DNA of 64,000 nt from Balneolaceae bacterium (lineage in GTDB: Bacteria; Bacteroidota; Rhodothermia; Balneolales; Balneolaceae): contig CP030887.1 of the NCBI GenBank assembly GCA_006969905.1, positions 2,282,730 through 2,346,729 of the forward strand, written 5' to 3'. Both the position numbers and the translations under genes were made by a program. The notes beneath the pieces were generated by a model, which was given only the letters and a program-made list of their open reading frames with translations, did not search any database and had not been told where the DNA came from. Positions 7,158-17,248 of the stretch are shown here, piece by piece (position 1 is the first letter of the stretch; the number at the start of each line of letters is the position of its first letter).

Positions 7158-8318
7158 TTATTTATGGCGAAGGTTTTCCCTGATGGCCTTCAAAAAAGGC
7201 GTATAGGGCACACTGTTCATGATTTTGAGGTCTTCAAAGAAATTTGTTTGCTCATCAAGAAAAGCAAAAACCTGCTGGATGGAATTATTTTTGAACAGGT
7301 CGTGGAATACATTCAGGCTGTCGTTTGTGGAGGTAGAAAGGATATGGAGCAATAGTTTATCATAGTACCTGAATTGGGCTTTTGAATGCGTTGGAAGTAC
7401 GGGTTTATTGCCTGAAATTAAACTTTCCGCAAGCAGCTTCACATGTTTTTGTATCCTCATAAATGCATAGCCCGTACTGGGTTTTGGAAGGCCTGCTGAA
7501 GTTCCTAAGTTCATAACCCTTTTATCATACCACGGCAGGTAAGGTCGGTCTTCCATCGGGATTTGTCCAAACTCCTTACGGCCGACGATGTATTCATTTT
7601 CATTCAAGCCATAATTTTCCCGAAGATATTCTACGATCTTATCCTCATACAGCTCTTCTTCTTCCAGGGACTTGGAAAATATAGTGTACTCAAATAGTGC
7701 ACGGTTTTTGGAATAAGGCAAGGTGTACATAAAAGCTACTCCATCATTCCAGTCTTCATCAAAATGCATAAAGGTTGGCAAATCAGGGTCAAAAACCGAT
7801 TGGTTGCTTTGAATCTCCCAGCCAAGGAAGTGCTGTATTAAAGGATATTTTATTTTTGTACGATCAAGCCCGGTAGGGGGTAGTACACTTTGAAAGATGT
7901 ACTTTGCTACAAAAGTATCACCGCTTTTGGTTTTCAGGACTGCTTTTTTCTTTTTCTTGCTAAACATATCCAAAATGCCTTCTTCAAAAAGATCTACGTT
8001 AGGCAGTTTTTTAATCCTGGAAAGTACGTGTTCTTTAAAATCACCACTGCGGATGGCGTTATATGTGTAGTCTTTCAGGGCAAAGGTATGTTCATAATCG
8101 AGGACAGAAACATAAAGCGAACTCCATGTTTTGTAGATGATGTCTTCGAATGGGGGTTTATCCTTAGTCCAAAAGCTCCATGTTTTATCATTTGCCGGTG
8201 CAAAAGTCGCATCTACTATCGCAATTTTTCCTTCATATCCGCCTTCAGCCAGATACCATGCCAGTGAAAGCCCCGATAAGCCTGCCCCGGCAATAATGAT
8301 ATCATAGTTTTTAGCCAT
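7158..8318 (-). CDS. crtY: Lycopene beta-cyclase, CrtY type
   Basis: The flavoprotein forms the beta-ionone rings of beta-carotene from lycopene. The dinucleotide-binding motif IIIAGAGLSGLSLAWYLAEGGY is at residues 7-29. NDKTWSFW at about 43, PMEDRPYLPW near 254 and the following GTSAGLPKPSTGYAF are hallmarks of CrtY cyclases. The 386-residue length is typical. It overlaps the upstream nitrilase-like gene by 8 bases, so the two probably form one minus-strand transcript. No other carotenoid gene is visible nearby. Confidence 0.88.
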   Translation of the reverse strand: MAKNYDIIIAGAGLSGLSLAWYLAEGGYEGKIAIVDATFAPANDKTWSFWTKDKPPFEDIIYKTWSSLYVSVLDYEHTFALKDYTYNAIRSGDFKEHVLSRIKKLPNVDLFEEGILDMFSKKKKKAVLKTKSGDTFVAKYIFQSVLPPTGLDRTKIKYPLIQHFLGWEIQSNQSVFDPDLPTFMHFDEDWNDGVAFMYTLPYSKNRALFEYTIFSKSLEEEELYEDKIVEYLRENYGLNENEYIVGRKEFGQIPMEDRPYLPWYDKRVMNLGTSAGLPKPSTGYAFMRIQKHVKLLAESLISGNKPVLPTHSKAQFRYYDKLLLHILSTSTNDSLNVFHDLFKNNSIQQVFAFLDEQTNFFEDLKIMNSVPYTPFLKAIRENLRHK

Positions 8319-9288
8319 TGAAGCGTACGTTTATTTTAGCTTGTGTATCAACATGAAGCTGAAAAACATCAGGACGTGAGTAATGCCCGTTTGTATCTAA
8401 AAACAAGTTTCCTTCGCTAAGAATGGTAAGATCTAAATCGGAATAAATAATGGTATTCTCTTGATACACAGGTTCAACTAAATAGCTGGTGTCAGGTTTG
8501 ATAACAGAACTTCCACCCTTAAGAATAAGTTCGTTTTCGCTGGTGGGGATTTGCTCAATGAGTTGTAGTGCAATGGAATCATTTTCAGAAACAACCACAG
8601 ACTGAAGTCCTTCAAGCATTTGTTTTTTAGTTAATGTGCAACCTGTAGCCAGTACGTAGCACTGTGCTTCAAACGCATACTGCCTACTCGCAATTTGATG
8701 TAAATCTTTGACCATAGGCCATTGTGCAATGTGAATGTGCTCCCCTTGCTGATGCATAGCTGCCCGCGCCAATGGCATCCAGTGTTCCCAGCAAATAAGA
8801 CCCCCGATTTTTGTTGAACCTTCTTCGATAATAGAAAGTGTACTGCCATCACCCATGCCCCAAATAAGTCGTTCGGTGTATGTAGGCATTAGCTTACGGT
8901 GCAATTGGTATGTTCCGTCTGAAAGGAAATAGAAGATAGTATTATATAGGCTACGGCCTGCTTTTTCATGAGCACCCATAACAAGGGTACAGGCATTTTC
9001 AATAGCTATTTCTTGCAGCTTTTTGAAATGGATGTCGTCAATCTCAATGGAATTCCGGAATAGTATCCTATACAATGCTTTGGCAGGGGGATGATCCCAA
9101 ACGCCTGCATTGGGGGCGTAGTCGAGCCAGGCGGGGTATCCCGGAAGCCATGTTTCTGGAAACACTATTAATTGTGCTCCTTTTTGGGAAGCTTCAGAAA
9201 TACATTGTTCAGCAAGCTCTATGCTTTTAGCCAGGTTTAAATATACAGGAGGGTGTTGAACGAGGGCGATTTTATGCAGATTATCCAC
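8311..9288 (-). CDS. Nitrilase-family carbon-nitrogen hydrolase
   Basis: The 325-residue protein has the nitrilase triad: Glu in FPETWLPGYPAW (about 45), Lys in HRKLMPTYTERL (about 130) and Cys in GGLICWEHWMPLAR (about 165). The CWEHWMPLAR block is characteristic of true nitrilases and cyanide hydratases rather than amidases, so hydrolysis of an organic nitrile to an acid is likely; the substrate cannot be told. It lies upstream of and overlaps crtY. Confidence 0.82.
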   Translation of the reverse strand: MDNLHKIALVQHPPVYLNLAKSIELAEQCISEASQKGAQLIVFPETWLPGYPAWLDYAPNAGVWDHPPAKALYRILFRNSIEIDDIHFKKLQEIAIENACTLVMGAHEKAGRSLYNTIFYFLSDGTYQLHRKLMPTYTERLIWGMGDGSTLSIIEEGSTKIGGLICWEHWMPLARAAMHQQGEHIHIAQWPMVKDLHQIASRQYAFEAQCYVLATGCTLTKKQMLEGLQSVVVSENDSIALQLIEQIPTSENELILKGGSSVIKPDTSYLVEPVYQENTIIYSDLDLTILSEGNLFLDTNGHYSRPDVFQLHVDTQAKINVRFNG

Positions 9289-9338
9289 AAGAGATACATT
9301 AGGTTTATAAATACAGCAAGTGAGTATATTCTAACCCT

Positions 9339-10379
9339 ATGAAAAAGCAAAATCATAAAACGATCGATTTACGAAGTGATACCATTACTAAGCCAACTCC
9401 TGAAATGCTTGAGTTCATGATACAAGCTGAAGTTGGTGATGATGTATTTGCTGAGGACCCAACGGTAAAAGCATTTGAAGAAAAAATCTCCAATTTGTTT
9501 GGAATGGAAGCCGGACTGTTTGTACCCAGCGGTACAATGGGCAATCAACTGGGAGTGAAAGTACTTACCAATCCGGGAGATGAAATACTGATTGATTACA
9601 AAGGGCATATTTACAATTACGAAACCGGTGGTGCTGGGATGTTATCAGGGGTTCAAATTAATCCCATTCATGGAAGCAACGGAAAACTGTCGGTTTCAGA
9701 TATAAAAGATCATGTTAGGGGAAATTTTGACTGGGAACCTAAAACTTCTGTGCTTTGCTTAGAGAACACAACAAATAAAGGTGGAGGAGTTTGTTACTCA
9801 AAAGAAGAGCTGAAAAGTTTAAAAGCATTTGCAGATGAAAATAACCTGAAAGTACATGTAGATGGTGCGAGGATTTGGAATGCAATGGTTGCCACAGGAG
9901 TTGAACCCGAGTTTTTTGGAGAGATAGGGCACACTTTATCAGTGTGCTTTAGCAAAGGATTAGGGGCCCCTGCTGGTTCTATGCTGATTTCCACAAAAGA
10001 AAACATTGCCAAAGCCCGAAGGTTCAGGAAAATGTGGGGAGGAGGTATGCGCCAGGTTGGATTGCTTGCTGCTGCTGCTGATTACGCATTAGATAATAAC
10101 CTCCCTAAGCTTAAAGAAGACCATCGAAGAGCCAAAAAATTGGCAAAAGCAATCTCCGAATGTTCCCAACTTTCTGTTGATACAGATTCCGTGGAAACCA
10201 ACATTGTTATTTTTGATGTATTGGATGAATCTGCTACAGATGCCCTGGCCAAACTGGAAGCTGAAGGAGTATTAATGGTTCCCTTTGGCCCCAAAACCAT
10301 ACGTGCTACTTTTCATTTTGAAATCGGGGATGAGCAGCTGGAAAAAGTTGTGTCCGTGATTAGAAAAATCTTTAGGTAA
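9339..10379 (+). CDS. ltaE: Low-specificity L-threonine aldolase
   Basis: This PLP enzyme cleaves threonine and allo-threonine to glycine and acetaldehyde. Residues 7-19 (KTIDLRSDTITKP) and EVGDDVFAEDPTV are the classic beta-eliminating-lyase start. VDGARIWNA holds the PLP-ring Asp, and SVCFSKGLGAPAGSML holds the Schiff-base lysine near residue 207. The length of 346 is normal. It is divergent from the nitrilase gene with about 50 bases between and is probably monocistronic. Confidence 0.9.
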   Translation: MKKQNHKTIDLRSDTITKPTPEMLEFMIQAEVGDDVFAEDPTVKAFEEKISNLFGMEAGLFVPSGTMGNQLGVKVLTNPGDEILIDYKGHIYNYETGGAGMLSGVQINPIHGSNGKLSVSDIKDHVRGNFDWEPKTSVLCLENTTNKGGGVCYSKEELKSLKAFADENNLKVHVDGARIWNAMVATGVEPEFFGEIGHTLSVCFSKGLGAPAGSMLISTKENIAKARRFRKMWGGGMRQVGLLAAAADYALDNNLPKLKEDHRRAKKLAKAISECSQLSVDTDSVETNIVIFDVLDESATDALAKLEAEGVLMVPFGPKTIRATFHFEIGDEQLEKVVSVIRKIFR

Positions 10380-10454
10380 AATAAAGCAAACAACCTTTCA
10401 GGGTTAATGTCGTAGTTGCATATTCGAACAGATTACTAACCAATCCAAATATTT

Positions 10455-10922
10455 ATGAAATTCAGAATTATCATTTTAGGAGCCGCACTATTGATAGTTG
10501 CAGGCTTTACTATCAATTCAACAGTAAAGCTAAACGAGAATAAGGAAGCTATTAAAGAGGTACTAAAGACAGGATATATCCATGGGGCTTTTAATGAGCT
10601 GAATCCCGAAGCCATGAAAGAAACCTTTCATGAAGACTTCGCTATTTTTTCACCGGGAAAAGAAGGAAAGATCAACCGGTATCCCATTTCAAATTGGGTA
10701 GAGGGAACCAAAAAGAGAAAAGCAGATCCAAATTTTGATCCCGAAAAGAACAAATGGGAACATAAGTTTGTACGGGTTGATGTAACCGGTAATGCAGCCC
10801 ATGTTGAACTTGAACTCAGCAGAAACGGCAAACTTGTTTATACCGATTATCTTTCTCTCTTAAAGTTTGATGATCAATGGAAAGTGGTGGCCAAAGTATA
10901 CCACGAGCATAAGTCAAAGTGA
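10455..10922 (+). CDS. Exported NTF2/SnoaL-like (putative lumazine-binding-like) protein
   Basis: The 155-residue protein begins with a hydrophobic signal or anchor (MKFRIIILGAALLIVAGFT). It continues as one NTF2-like cone fold: EVLKTGYIHGAFNELNPEAMKETFHEDFAIF, then VTGNAAHVELELSRNGKLVYTDYLSLLKFDDQWKVVAKVYHEH. This matches the Lumazine_bd_2/DUF4440-like group common in Bacteroidota, for which no reaction is settled. It is followed by a hairpin terminator. Confidence 0.65.
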   Translation: MKFRIIILGAALLIVAGFTINSTVKLNENKEAIKEVLKTGYIHGAFNELNPEAMKETFHEDFAIFSPGKEGKINRYPISNWVEGTKKRKADPNFDPEKNKWEHKFVRVDVTGNAAHVELELSRNGKLVYTDYLSLLKFDDQWKVVAKVYHEHKSK

Positions 10923-10942
10923 TATCTTAAACTGGTTTTAAT

Positions 10943-10976
10943 AAATAGCCTCTTATTGGGGCTATTTCATTTTTGG
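10943..10976 (+). terminator. Hairpin terminator after the NTF2-like gene
   Basis: An 8-base stem (aaatagcc at 10943 pairing with ggctattt ending at 10967) is followed by a T-rich run. It separates the plus-strand gene from the converging argD-like gene. Confidence 0.6.
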
Positions 10977-10998
10977 TAATCAGCATCTCAGATAGTAT

Positions 10999-12171
10999 TT
11001 ATACAGCTAAGCATTTAGCCAGCACATCCACCACCTGGTCTATTTCTTCTTTTGTAATTACAATAGGTGGCACAATCCGGATTACATTTCCTCCTGCGGC
11101 ATTAGACAATACTCTGTATTCAAACATTTTTTCTACCACAGGCCTGGCCGGTTGATCTAATTCAACACCAATCATTAAGCCAAGGCCGCGAATGTCTTTT
11201 ACAGTATCGATATGTTTTGTCTTTTCGCGCATCAGGTTCATCATATAGTTGCCTTTTTCAGCGGCTTGCTCAGCTATATTTTCTTTTTCTATGGTTTTGA
11301 GGCAGGCATTGCCAACAGCACAGGCAAAAGGATTGCCCCCAAAAGTTGTTCCGTGATTTCCAAATGAAAGCGTGGAGGCTACTTTTTCTTTTGCAATTAC
11401 AGCACCAATGGGGATTCCACCTGCAAGAGCTTTAGCAGCTGCTACCATATCCGGTTTTACACCAAAATGATCATAAGCCCAAAACTTCCCGGTACGCCCG
11501 ACTCCTGTTTGTACTTCATCAAAAATGAGCAGGATATTTTGATCATCACAAAGATTACGGACCTTATTCAGGAACTCTTTGTCAATCACATGTACGCCGC
11601 TATTGCCCTGTATGAGTTCAAAGGCAATGGCAATGGTCTGATCATCAACTACTTCCAGCAACGCTTCAAAGTCGTTATAAGGAGACTGTAAAAACCCGTT
11701 TGGGAGAGGGTCAAAATCTTCCTGGTAGATTTCTTTGCTCATTGTGATACTGCTCATGGACCGGCCATGAAAGCCATTACTTAAAGAAATAATATCACCC
11801 GTTTTACCATTTTGCTTTCCCCATTTGCGAGCAAATTTTATACAGGCCTCTATAGCTTCCAGGCCGCTGTTGCATAGAAAAACGCGATCAAGTCCGGTTA
11901 AATAAGCCAGGCGTTCTATAAATTCACTTTGTGGTCCGGTATAGTAGAAGTTAGAGACATGCAGGAGCTTTTCAGCTTGCTCTTTTATAGCTGAAACAAT
12001 AGCGGGGTGGCAGTGCCCCAAATTGTTTACGGCAATTCCGCCAAGGATATCTATATATACATTCCCTTCTGTGTCCCAGACTTTCGCCCCTAACCCATGT
12101 TGGATAGTGATTGGATAGCGGTTATAAACCTGGAAGTGATGCTTCTTTTCTAGCTGCTGTGCGTGATTCAT
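10999..12171 (-). CDS. Class III aminotransferase, acetylornithine aminotransferase-like
   Basis: The 390-residue enzyme is a PLP-dependent class III aminotransferase of ArgD/OAT type. It shows [38 protein letters not shown] (the phosphate-binding site with SGLEA rather than the usual SGAEA), [20 protein letters not shown], and [17 protein letters not shown] with the Schiff-base lysine, then [12 protein letters not shown]. No other arginine gene is nearby, so acetylornithine is the likeliest substrate but ornithine or 4-aminobutyrate are possible. Confidence 0.78.
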   Translation of the reverse strand: MNHAQQLEKKHHFQVYNRYPITIQHGLGAKVWDTEGNVYIDILGGIAVNNLGHCHPAIVSAIKEQAEKLLHVSNFYYTGPQSEFIERLAYLTGLDRVFLCNSGLEAIEACIKFARKWGKQNGKTGDIISLSNGFHGRSMSSITMSKEIYQEDFDPLPNGFLQSPYNDFEALLEVVDDQTIAIAFELIQGNSGVHVIDKEFLNKVRNLCDDQNILLIFDEVQTGVGRTGKFWAYDHFGVKPDMVAAAKALAGGIPIGAVIAKEKVASTLSFGNHGTTFGGNPFACAVGNACLKTIEKENIAEQAAEKGNYMMNLMREKTKHIDTVKDIRGLGLMIGVELDQPARPVVEKMFEYRVLSNAAGGNVIRIVPPIVITKEEIDQVVDVLAKCLAV

Positions 12172-12249
12172 GTTGGCTTATGAAAATAAATAGCGGAACG
12201 GAGCCGAAGATACGAAGCAGAAAGGGGATAGGGAAGAAACTTGTCTAAA

Positions 12250-13236
12250 CTAATCTGGCGTATACACCTTTACCCATTTTTGAGGAGCTAAATCCCCACC
12301 TAAAGTTGCCAGAAAAACCTGATCCCCTGCCGGGGTTGCATCTATCATATGCAACATTCCCTCCGAACTACCTTCAGGTAAAGAAATATCCCATTGAAAT
12401 TCTGCAATACAATCATTTGGCACCGGAAGGTTTCCTTGTGCAACATCAAATATCTTTATTGTACCTCCTGTTGGAGAAGTAGTAGGACTGGTACTTACAA
12501 ATAACTGGAATGAATCTCCAACAGGGGCTTTACGCACACATACACCATAAACCCCATTGGAATCAAAGCACTTCAGTTCCTGGAGAAATGTTCCGTCTGT
12601 TTGGATTATCTGGATACGATTATTCAAAGCGTCTGCAATCCATACCCGGTCAAACACATCAATGTCAATTGCATGGGGAAGATGAAATTCTTTTGGGCCG
12701 GAGCCATAGTTATTATCAGGTGCAGACCAAACTTGCAAAACTTCCTGAGTAGATGGATTAATTTGTAAAACACGATTATTCAAGCCATTGATATCTCCAT
12801 CTGTTACCCAGAGATAGCCTTCCGAATCGAAAGCGATGTCTGTTACCTTATCAAATTGAACAGGGTCGATTCCTGTGCCTTGTGTGTTTTCTCCACAAAT
12901 GCCTACACTGCCCAGGTAATTTCCTTCTATATCGAATTTTTTCAGGCAGTGCCCGCACAAATTCCCGGTCATAGAAGGCGGAGCCATATCAGTAATCCAA
13001 ATATGATAGGATCCATCACTTAATACCTGGAAGGATAGCGAGTGTGGTGATCCTAGTTCCCGGGTATTCCAATTCTGCAAATGGTTTCCTTTTAAATCCC
13101 AGATGGAAACTGTAGGTAGCCCACGCTGTAGAAAGTAGATTTCATTTCCCGAAGGTGATAATTGCACCCAGCTCACATTCCTGAATTGAAATCCGTCAGG
13201 TATAGGGAAATAAGGATCTTTTAAATAAACCATCAT
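12250..13236 (-). CDS. NHL-repeat beta-propeller protein
   Basis: The 328-residue protein is built of NHL-type repeats. Clear units are VTDIAFDSEGYLWVTDGDINGLNNRVLQI (about 140-170) and HAIDIDVFDRVWIADALNNRIQII (about 195-220), resembling the lyase domain of peptidylglycine alpha-amidating enzymes and TRIM-NHL propellers. There is a CGHC near residue 95. No signal peptide is visible. Its start overlaps the stop of the preceding unknown gene (ATGA at 13233-13236), so the two are translationally coupled and probably work together. Confidence 0.6.
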   Translation of the reverse strand: MMVYLKDPYFPIPDGFQFRNVSWVQLSPSGNEIYFLQRGLPTVSIWDLKGNHLQNWNTRELGSPHSLSFQVLSDGSYHIWITDMAPPSMTGNLCGHCLKKFDIEGNYLGSVGICGENTQGTGIDPVQFDKVTDIAFDSEGYLWVTDGDINGLNNRVLQINPSTQEVLQVWSAPDNNYGSGPKEFHLPHAIDIDVFDRVWIADALNNRIQIIQTDGTFLQELKCFDSNGVYGVCVRKAPVGDSFQLFVSTSPTTSPTGGTIKIFDVAQGNLPVPNDCIAEFQWDISLPEGSSEGMLHMIDATPAGDQVFLATLGGDLAPQKWVKVYTPD

Positions 13237-14639
13237 TTTTTCTTCTCTTGATTTTTTGTTTTAGTCAGGCAAATGGGAGGTAAGTCAAAATATTCCGGAG
13301 GGAACCAGTCTCCTTCAGGACTTTCCACATATTCAAAATAATCTGCCAGTGCCAAACTTGTTCCACCCTCTGCAATGTTTGAGGCAGATTCCATAAATGT
13401 AACGGGCCTGCTATGGCTTCCGTCAGAACCGGGGAACGGACTGTACCAGGTCCAAAGATATCTTCCCTGCGGATATTCATCTGTAGGAGGAAAAAGAACA
13501 GAGATTATATTTACAGTTTGGCCAGGGCACAACACGGGATTATCAACTATAGTGGCATGAATAGAACCTTCTACAGCAGGAATGCTTGCCCAGTTTGGAG
13601 GCTCTTCCCCCAGGCCAATATTCTGGCAACTTAATACTATTGGGGTAGGATAGCCCCTGGTGAGAAAAATAATTTCATTAAAGATATAGCCATTTCCTGA
13701 TAAGGCCGGGGGGTTAGGCATACCGGTAGGAGCTATACCATACAACATTGCAACCTGTGTACCAAACCCGGCATTTGGATTGTACTCATAAGACATCATA
13801 GTACATTGGGTTCTGTCTGTATATTGATGGTAATCGTTATCAGGTTTCCACTGGTAAAGAACACAGGTGGGCAATGGCATGCTTTTAGAATCAACGGGGG
13901 TCATTAATGTTGTCATTGCAAAGCAACTGTTCCATTCTATCATCTTATAGCCATAAGGATTCCCTGGATTAAAACCGGGAATAGAAGCAGGATTCCAGGT
14001 AGTTGTATTTGGATTGGAAGCAGCCTGAAACTGAGGGAAATAAGTGAATGAGAAGTTTTGCAGGAACGCCAATTGTGCGGGATCTCCGGTAACAGGAGTG
14101 GGAGGCGGTGCACCAAACATCATACGCACAGGTAAGCTGGTAGAATGGTCAAACCATATCCAGGTGGTTGCATTTGAATTCTCAACCGGTTGTTTCCACC
14201 AGTCAACCTCTTGTGCTTCCATCCAATTTAAATAGCCGGTTTTAAAGTAGGAGGCGTCATTTCCAAGCCAGTTTTGTGTAGGCAATGTCCATCCCATATC
14301 AACTGATGTCCAGGTAGAGCCCTGATCCCTGGAAACAGTAGTACCCATTGGTGTAATTTTATACCACCAGGTTCCATATTCCAGGCCAGTGACCTGAACA
14401 GAGAGTATTTGACCTTCTATAAAAGCTATGGTGGCAATGCATAACTGGAAAAAGGGCGTGGATTGCTGACTTCCGTCAGGCGAAGGACTAAAAGGATGGA
14501 GTAATGCTGTACATGACCAACTGGAAGGCAAAGCAGGCTGGCTGATTTCATCATTCGAATTTAGCTCAGGAGCTTTAAGTACAGGAAATGTCCCATAGGC
14601 TACTTTTTTCATCTTCAGGAATTTTAAGTGTGTTTTCAA
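13233..14639 (-). CDS. Unrecognised Trp/Pro-rich protein, first gene of a two-gene operon
   Basis: The 468-residue protein has no family I recognise. It is rich in Trp, Pro, Thr and aromatic residues, with beta-type segments such as GLEYGTWWYKITPMG, STWTSVDMGWTLPTQNWLG and NATTWIWFDHSTSLPVRMMFGAPPP, which suggest an extracellular-like beta-sandwich or propeller. There is no obvious signal peptide (MKTHLKFLKMKKVAYGTF); the second Met at residue 10 is an alternative start. The tail is very basic (KTKNQEKKK). It is coupled to the NHL-repeat gene. Confidence 0.45.
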   Translation of the reverse strand: MKTHLKFLKMKKVAYGTFPVLKAPELNSNDEISQPALPSSWSCTALLHPFSPSPDGSQQSTPFFQLCIATIAFIEGQILSVQVTGLEYGTWWYKITPMGTTVSRDQGSTWTSVDMGWTLPTQNWLGNDASYFKTGYLNWMEAQEVDWWKQPVENSNATTWIWFDHSTSLPVRMMFGAPPPTPVTGDPAQLAFLQNFSFTYFPQFQAASNPNTTTWNPASIPGFNPGNPYGYKMIEWNSCFAMTTLMTPVDSKSMPLPTCVLYQWKPDNDYHQYTDRTQCTMMSYEYNPNAGFGTQVAMLYGIAPTGMPNPPALSGNGYIFNEIIFLTRGYPTPIVLSCQNIGLGEEPPNWASIPAVEGSIHATIVDNPVLCPGQTVNIISVLFPPTDEYPQGRYLWTWYSPFPGSDGSHSRPVTFMESASNIAEGGTSLALADYFEYVESPEGDWFPPEYFDLPPICLTKTKNQEKKK

Positions 14640-14856
14640 TTGAACAGGTTAAAGCAGAATACGCGGATTTGGATTGGGTATACTACTATCTGTCAATTTT
14701 TATTTGCTATATATCTTAAGTCAATACTTGTTAATTGAATAAACACAATTCAATTATAAGAAAAAAGTCAAATTCGGATAAAATGATCCAGAAAAGAATA
14801 ATTTTTCTTCACACCTTCTTATCCTTTATTTCTCTCAATCCGTCAATGTAATTTCA

Positions 14857-17016
14857 TCAGTACAGCTTCAATCCAATCCTTCCTCTCTCCAAATCCAGTT
14901 TGATTATTTCCACATTGATGATATCACCTACTCCAACTACATCATGGGGGTCGTCCACTTTCTTGGTTTTACTCATGCCGGAAACATGGAGCAAGCCATC
15001 CTGTTTTACCCCGATATCCACAAAAGCACCAAAGTCTACCACATTCCGAACAGTTCCTTGCAGCTTCTGACCTTCTTTTAAGTCTTCCATTTTTACTACA
15101 TCCGTTCTGAGAATGGGCTTTTGTAATGATTCACGAGGATCGCGTCCAGGTTTTTGCAGGTTTTCTATGATGAGTTCTAGCGTTGGCTCCCCAACACCAA
15201 GCTCTGCGGCCACCTGTTTTGTGTTGATGTTTGAAAGCTTTAAGGCAACCTGATCTTTTTGAGAAGATAGTTTTTCCAGATCAATGCTGAATAAATTGCA
15301 AAGCTTCTCGGCAGCCTGATAACTCTCGGGGTGAATGGCGGTGTTATCCAAAGGATTTTTTGACTCGGGAATACGCATAAAACCAGCCGCCTGCTGGAAG
15401 CGGAATTCACCCACTCCTTCAATCTCCTTGATTTGATTGCGGGAGGTGAAAATCCCTTCCTTCTCCCGGCGATGTACAATACCTTCTGCTACTTTTTTAC
15501 TTAACCCGGAAATGTGAGTAAGAAGAGGAGCACTCGCCGTGTTAAGATTCACACCAACCTCATTCACACAGCTTTCAACTACATCATCCAGCTTTCCGGA
15601 AAGCTGGCTTTGGTTCACGTCATGTTGATATAAACCTACACCGATAGATTTAGGATCAATCTTTACAAGCTCGGCTAAAGGATCTTGTACTCTTCGTGCA
15701 ATAGAAATATTGCCACGTTGTGCAGCATCCAGGTCAGGAAATTCATTTCGTGCTACTTTCGAGGCTGAATACACAGAAGCCCCGGCCTCGTTTACAATAA
15801 GGTAGCTTACGGGTACTCCGCTTTTCTGAATGAAGTCGGCTACAAATTGCTCTGCTTCACGGCTTCCGGTTCCGTTTCCAATCGCGATTAGCTCAACTTT
15901 GTACTTATCAATCAGTTTGCCAAGTACTATTTCTGACTCTGCGATTTTGCTTTGAGGAGGGGTAGGGTAGATAGTAGTTCCATCAAGGTATTTTCCGGTT
16001 CCGTCAACCACGGCAAGCTTGCATCCGGTACGGTATGCAGGATCTAATCCCAGAACCACTTTCTTTTCTAAGGGAGGCTGCATCAGTAAATTGCCAAGAT
16101 TGGTGGCAAAAGTATCGATTGCATGTGCATCTGCTTTTTCGGTAAGTGCATTTCTTAATTCACGCTCCAGGGAAGGAGAAAGTAGTCGCTTAAAAGCATC
16201 TTCAACAGCATCCTGTAAACGTTCTGTGAAAATGCTCATATCGTTTGTTATTACAATATCATCTATAGTTTCTAAAGTTCGTTCTTCCCAAACTTCTGTG
16301 TTCACAAAAAGTATGTTTTCCCGTTCACCGCGGTTAATTGCCAAAATCTGGTAGGGCTTTAACCGATCTACTTTTGAAGTAAACTCGTAGTAATCTTCAA
16401 AATTAGTTCGATCTTTTACAGCGGGATTTTTCTTTGTTTTGATCGTGGAGTGCTTTTGGAATATATCACGAAGTTTTTCACGCACCTCTAAATGTTCATT
16501 AATCCATTCAGCTACTATATCTGTCGCCCCTTTCCATGCATCTTCAACAGTTGGTACTTCTTTTTCTTCACTCACATATTCTTTAGCGTAATCATCAGGA
16601 TTTCCATTCTCAATTTCCTGGCTCCAAACTAACTCTGCAAGAGGTTCCAGTCCTTTTTCTTTGGCTTTATCACCCCTGGTTTTACGTTTTTGTTTATAGG
16701 GTAGGTACAAGTCCTCTAAGGTGGAGAGTTCAATACAGTTTTTAATCTGTTCTTCTAAGTCATCAGTGAGCTTACCTTGCTCAGCTATAGATTTCAGAAT
16801 GGTTTCTTTTCTGGCAGAAAGCGCCTTTTGAAATTCTAGTGCATCTCTGATCTCACGCAGTTGTTCTTCATCAAGCCCTCCGGTTGCTTCTTGTCGGTAT
16901 CGGGCAAGAAAAGGGATAGTAGCACCTTCTTCTAAAAATCCTGAAACTGTTTGAACTTGTTTTTGAGAAATATTGAGCTGTGCTGAGACCGTAGTAATGA
17001 TCTGGAAGTTACTCAT
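14857..17016 (-). CDS. tex: Tex, S1-domain RNA-binding transcription accessory protein
   Basis: I chose the ATG at 17016 (MSNFQIITTVSAQLNISQKQV, 719 residues), the conserved Tex start; 20 residues further upstream are open but not conserved-looking. Domains in order are the Tex N-terminal helices (LEEGATIPFLARYRQEATGGLDEEQLREI), the YqgF-like RNase H fold (VVLGLDPAYRTGCKLAVVD near 325), a helix-hairpin-helix part (GVGEFRFQQAAGFMRI), and a C-terminal S1 domain (LQGTVRNVVDFGAFVDIGVKQDGLLHVS). Tex binds nucleic acid and affects transcription; the exact role is not settled. Confidence 0.93.
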   Translation of the reverse strand: MSNFQIITTVSAQLNISQKQVQTVSGFLEEGATIPFLARYRQEATGGLDEEQLREIRDALEFQKALSARKETILKSIAEQGKLTDDLEEQIKNCIELSTLEDLYLPYKQKRKTRGDKAKEKGLEPLAELVWSQEIENGNPDDYAKEYVSEEKEVPTVEDAWKGATDIVAEWINEHLEVREKLRDIFQKHSTIKTKKNPAVKDRTNFEDYYEFTSKVDRLKPYQILAINRGERENILFVNTEVWEERTLETIDDIVITNDMSIFTERLQDAVEDAFKRLLSPSLERELRNALTEKADAHAIDTFATNLGNLLMQPPLEKKVVLGLDPAYRTGCKLAVVDGTGKYLDGTTIYPTPPQSKIAESEIVLGKLIDKYKVELIAIGNGTGSREAEQFVADFIQKSGVPVSYLIVNEAGASVYSASKVARNEFPDLDAAQRGNISIARRVQDPLAELVKIDPKSIGVGLYQHDVNQSQLSGKLDDVVESCVNEVGVNLNTASAPLLTHISGLSKKVAEGIVHRREKEGIFTSRNQIKEIEGVGEFRFQQAAGFMRIPESKNPLDNTAIHPESYQAAEKLCNLFSIDLEKLSSQKDQVALKLSNINTKQVAAELGVGEPTLELIIENLQKPGRDPRESLQKPILRTDVVKMEDLKEGQKLQGTVRNVVDFGAFVDIGVKQDGLLHVSGMSKTKKVDDPHDVVGVGDIINVEIIKLDLERGRIGLKLY

Positions 17017-17248
17017 TCTAAATAATTCCTGGATTTGATGAATAGTTTTTACGCTATCAAAGATAGAAATCATCACCGTTCAAAGATAGAGGGGTTTCAG
17101 GAAAGTTGTTGTGCTAACTATAGTTAAACATCTTCATATTTTCTTCACGTATAGAGCCTATCCTTTAGCTATACATTAACAGATGTATTAATTTTCAGTG
17201 TGACTTTCTCTGAAACCCTAATTACCCTTAATCCTAAAGCAACTACAA

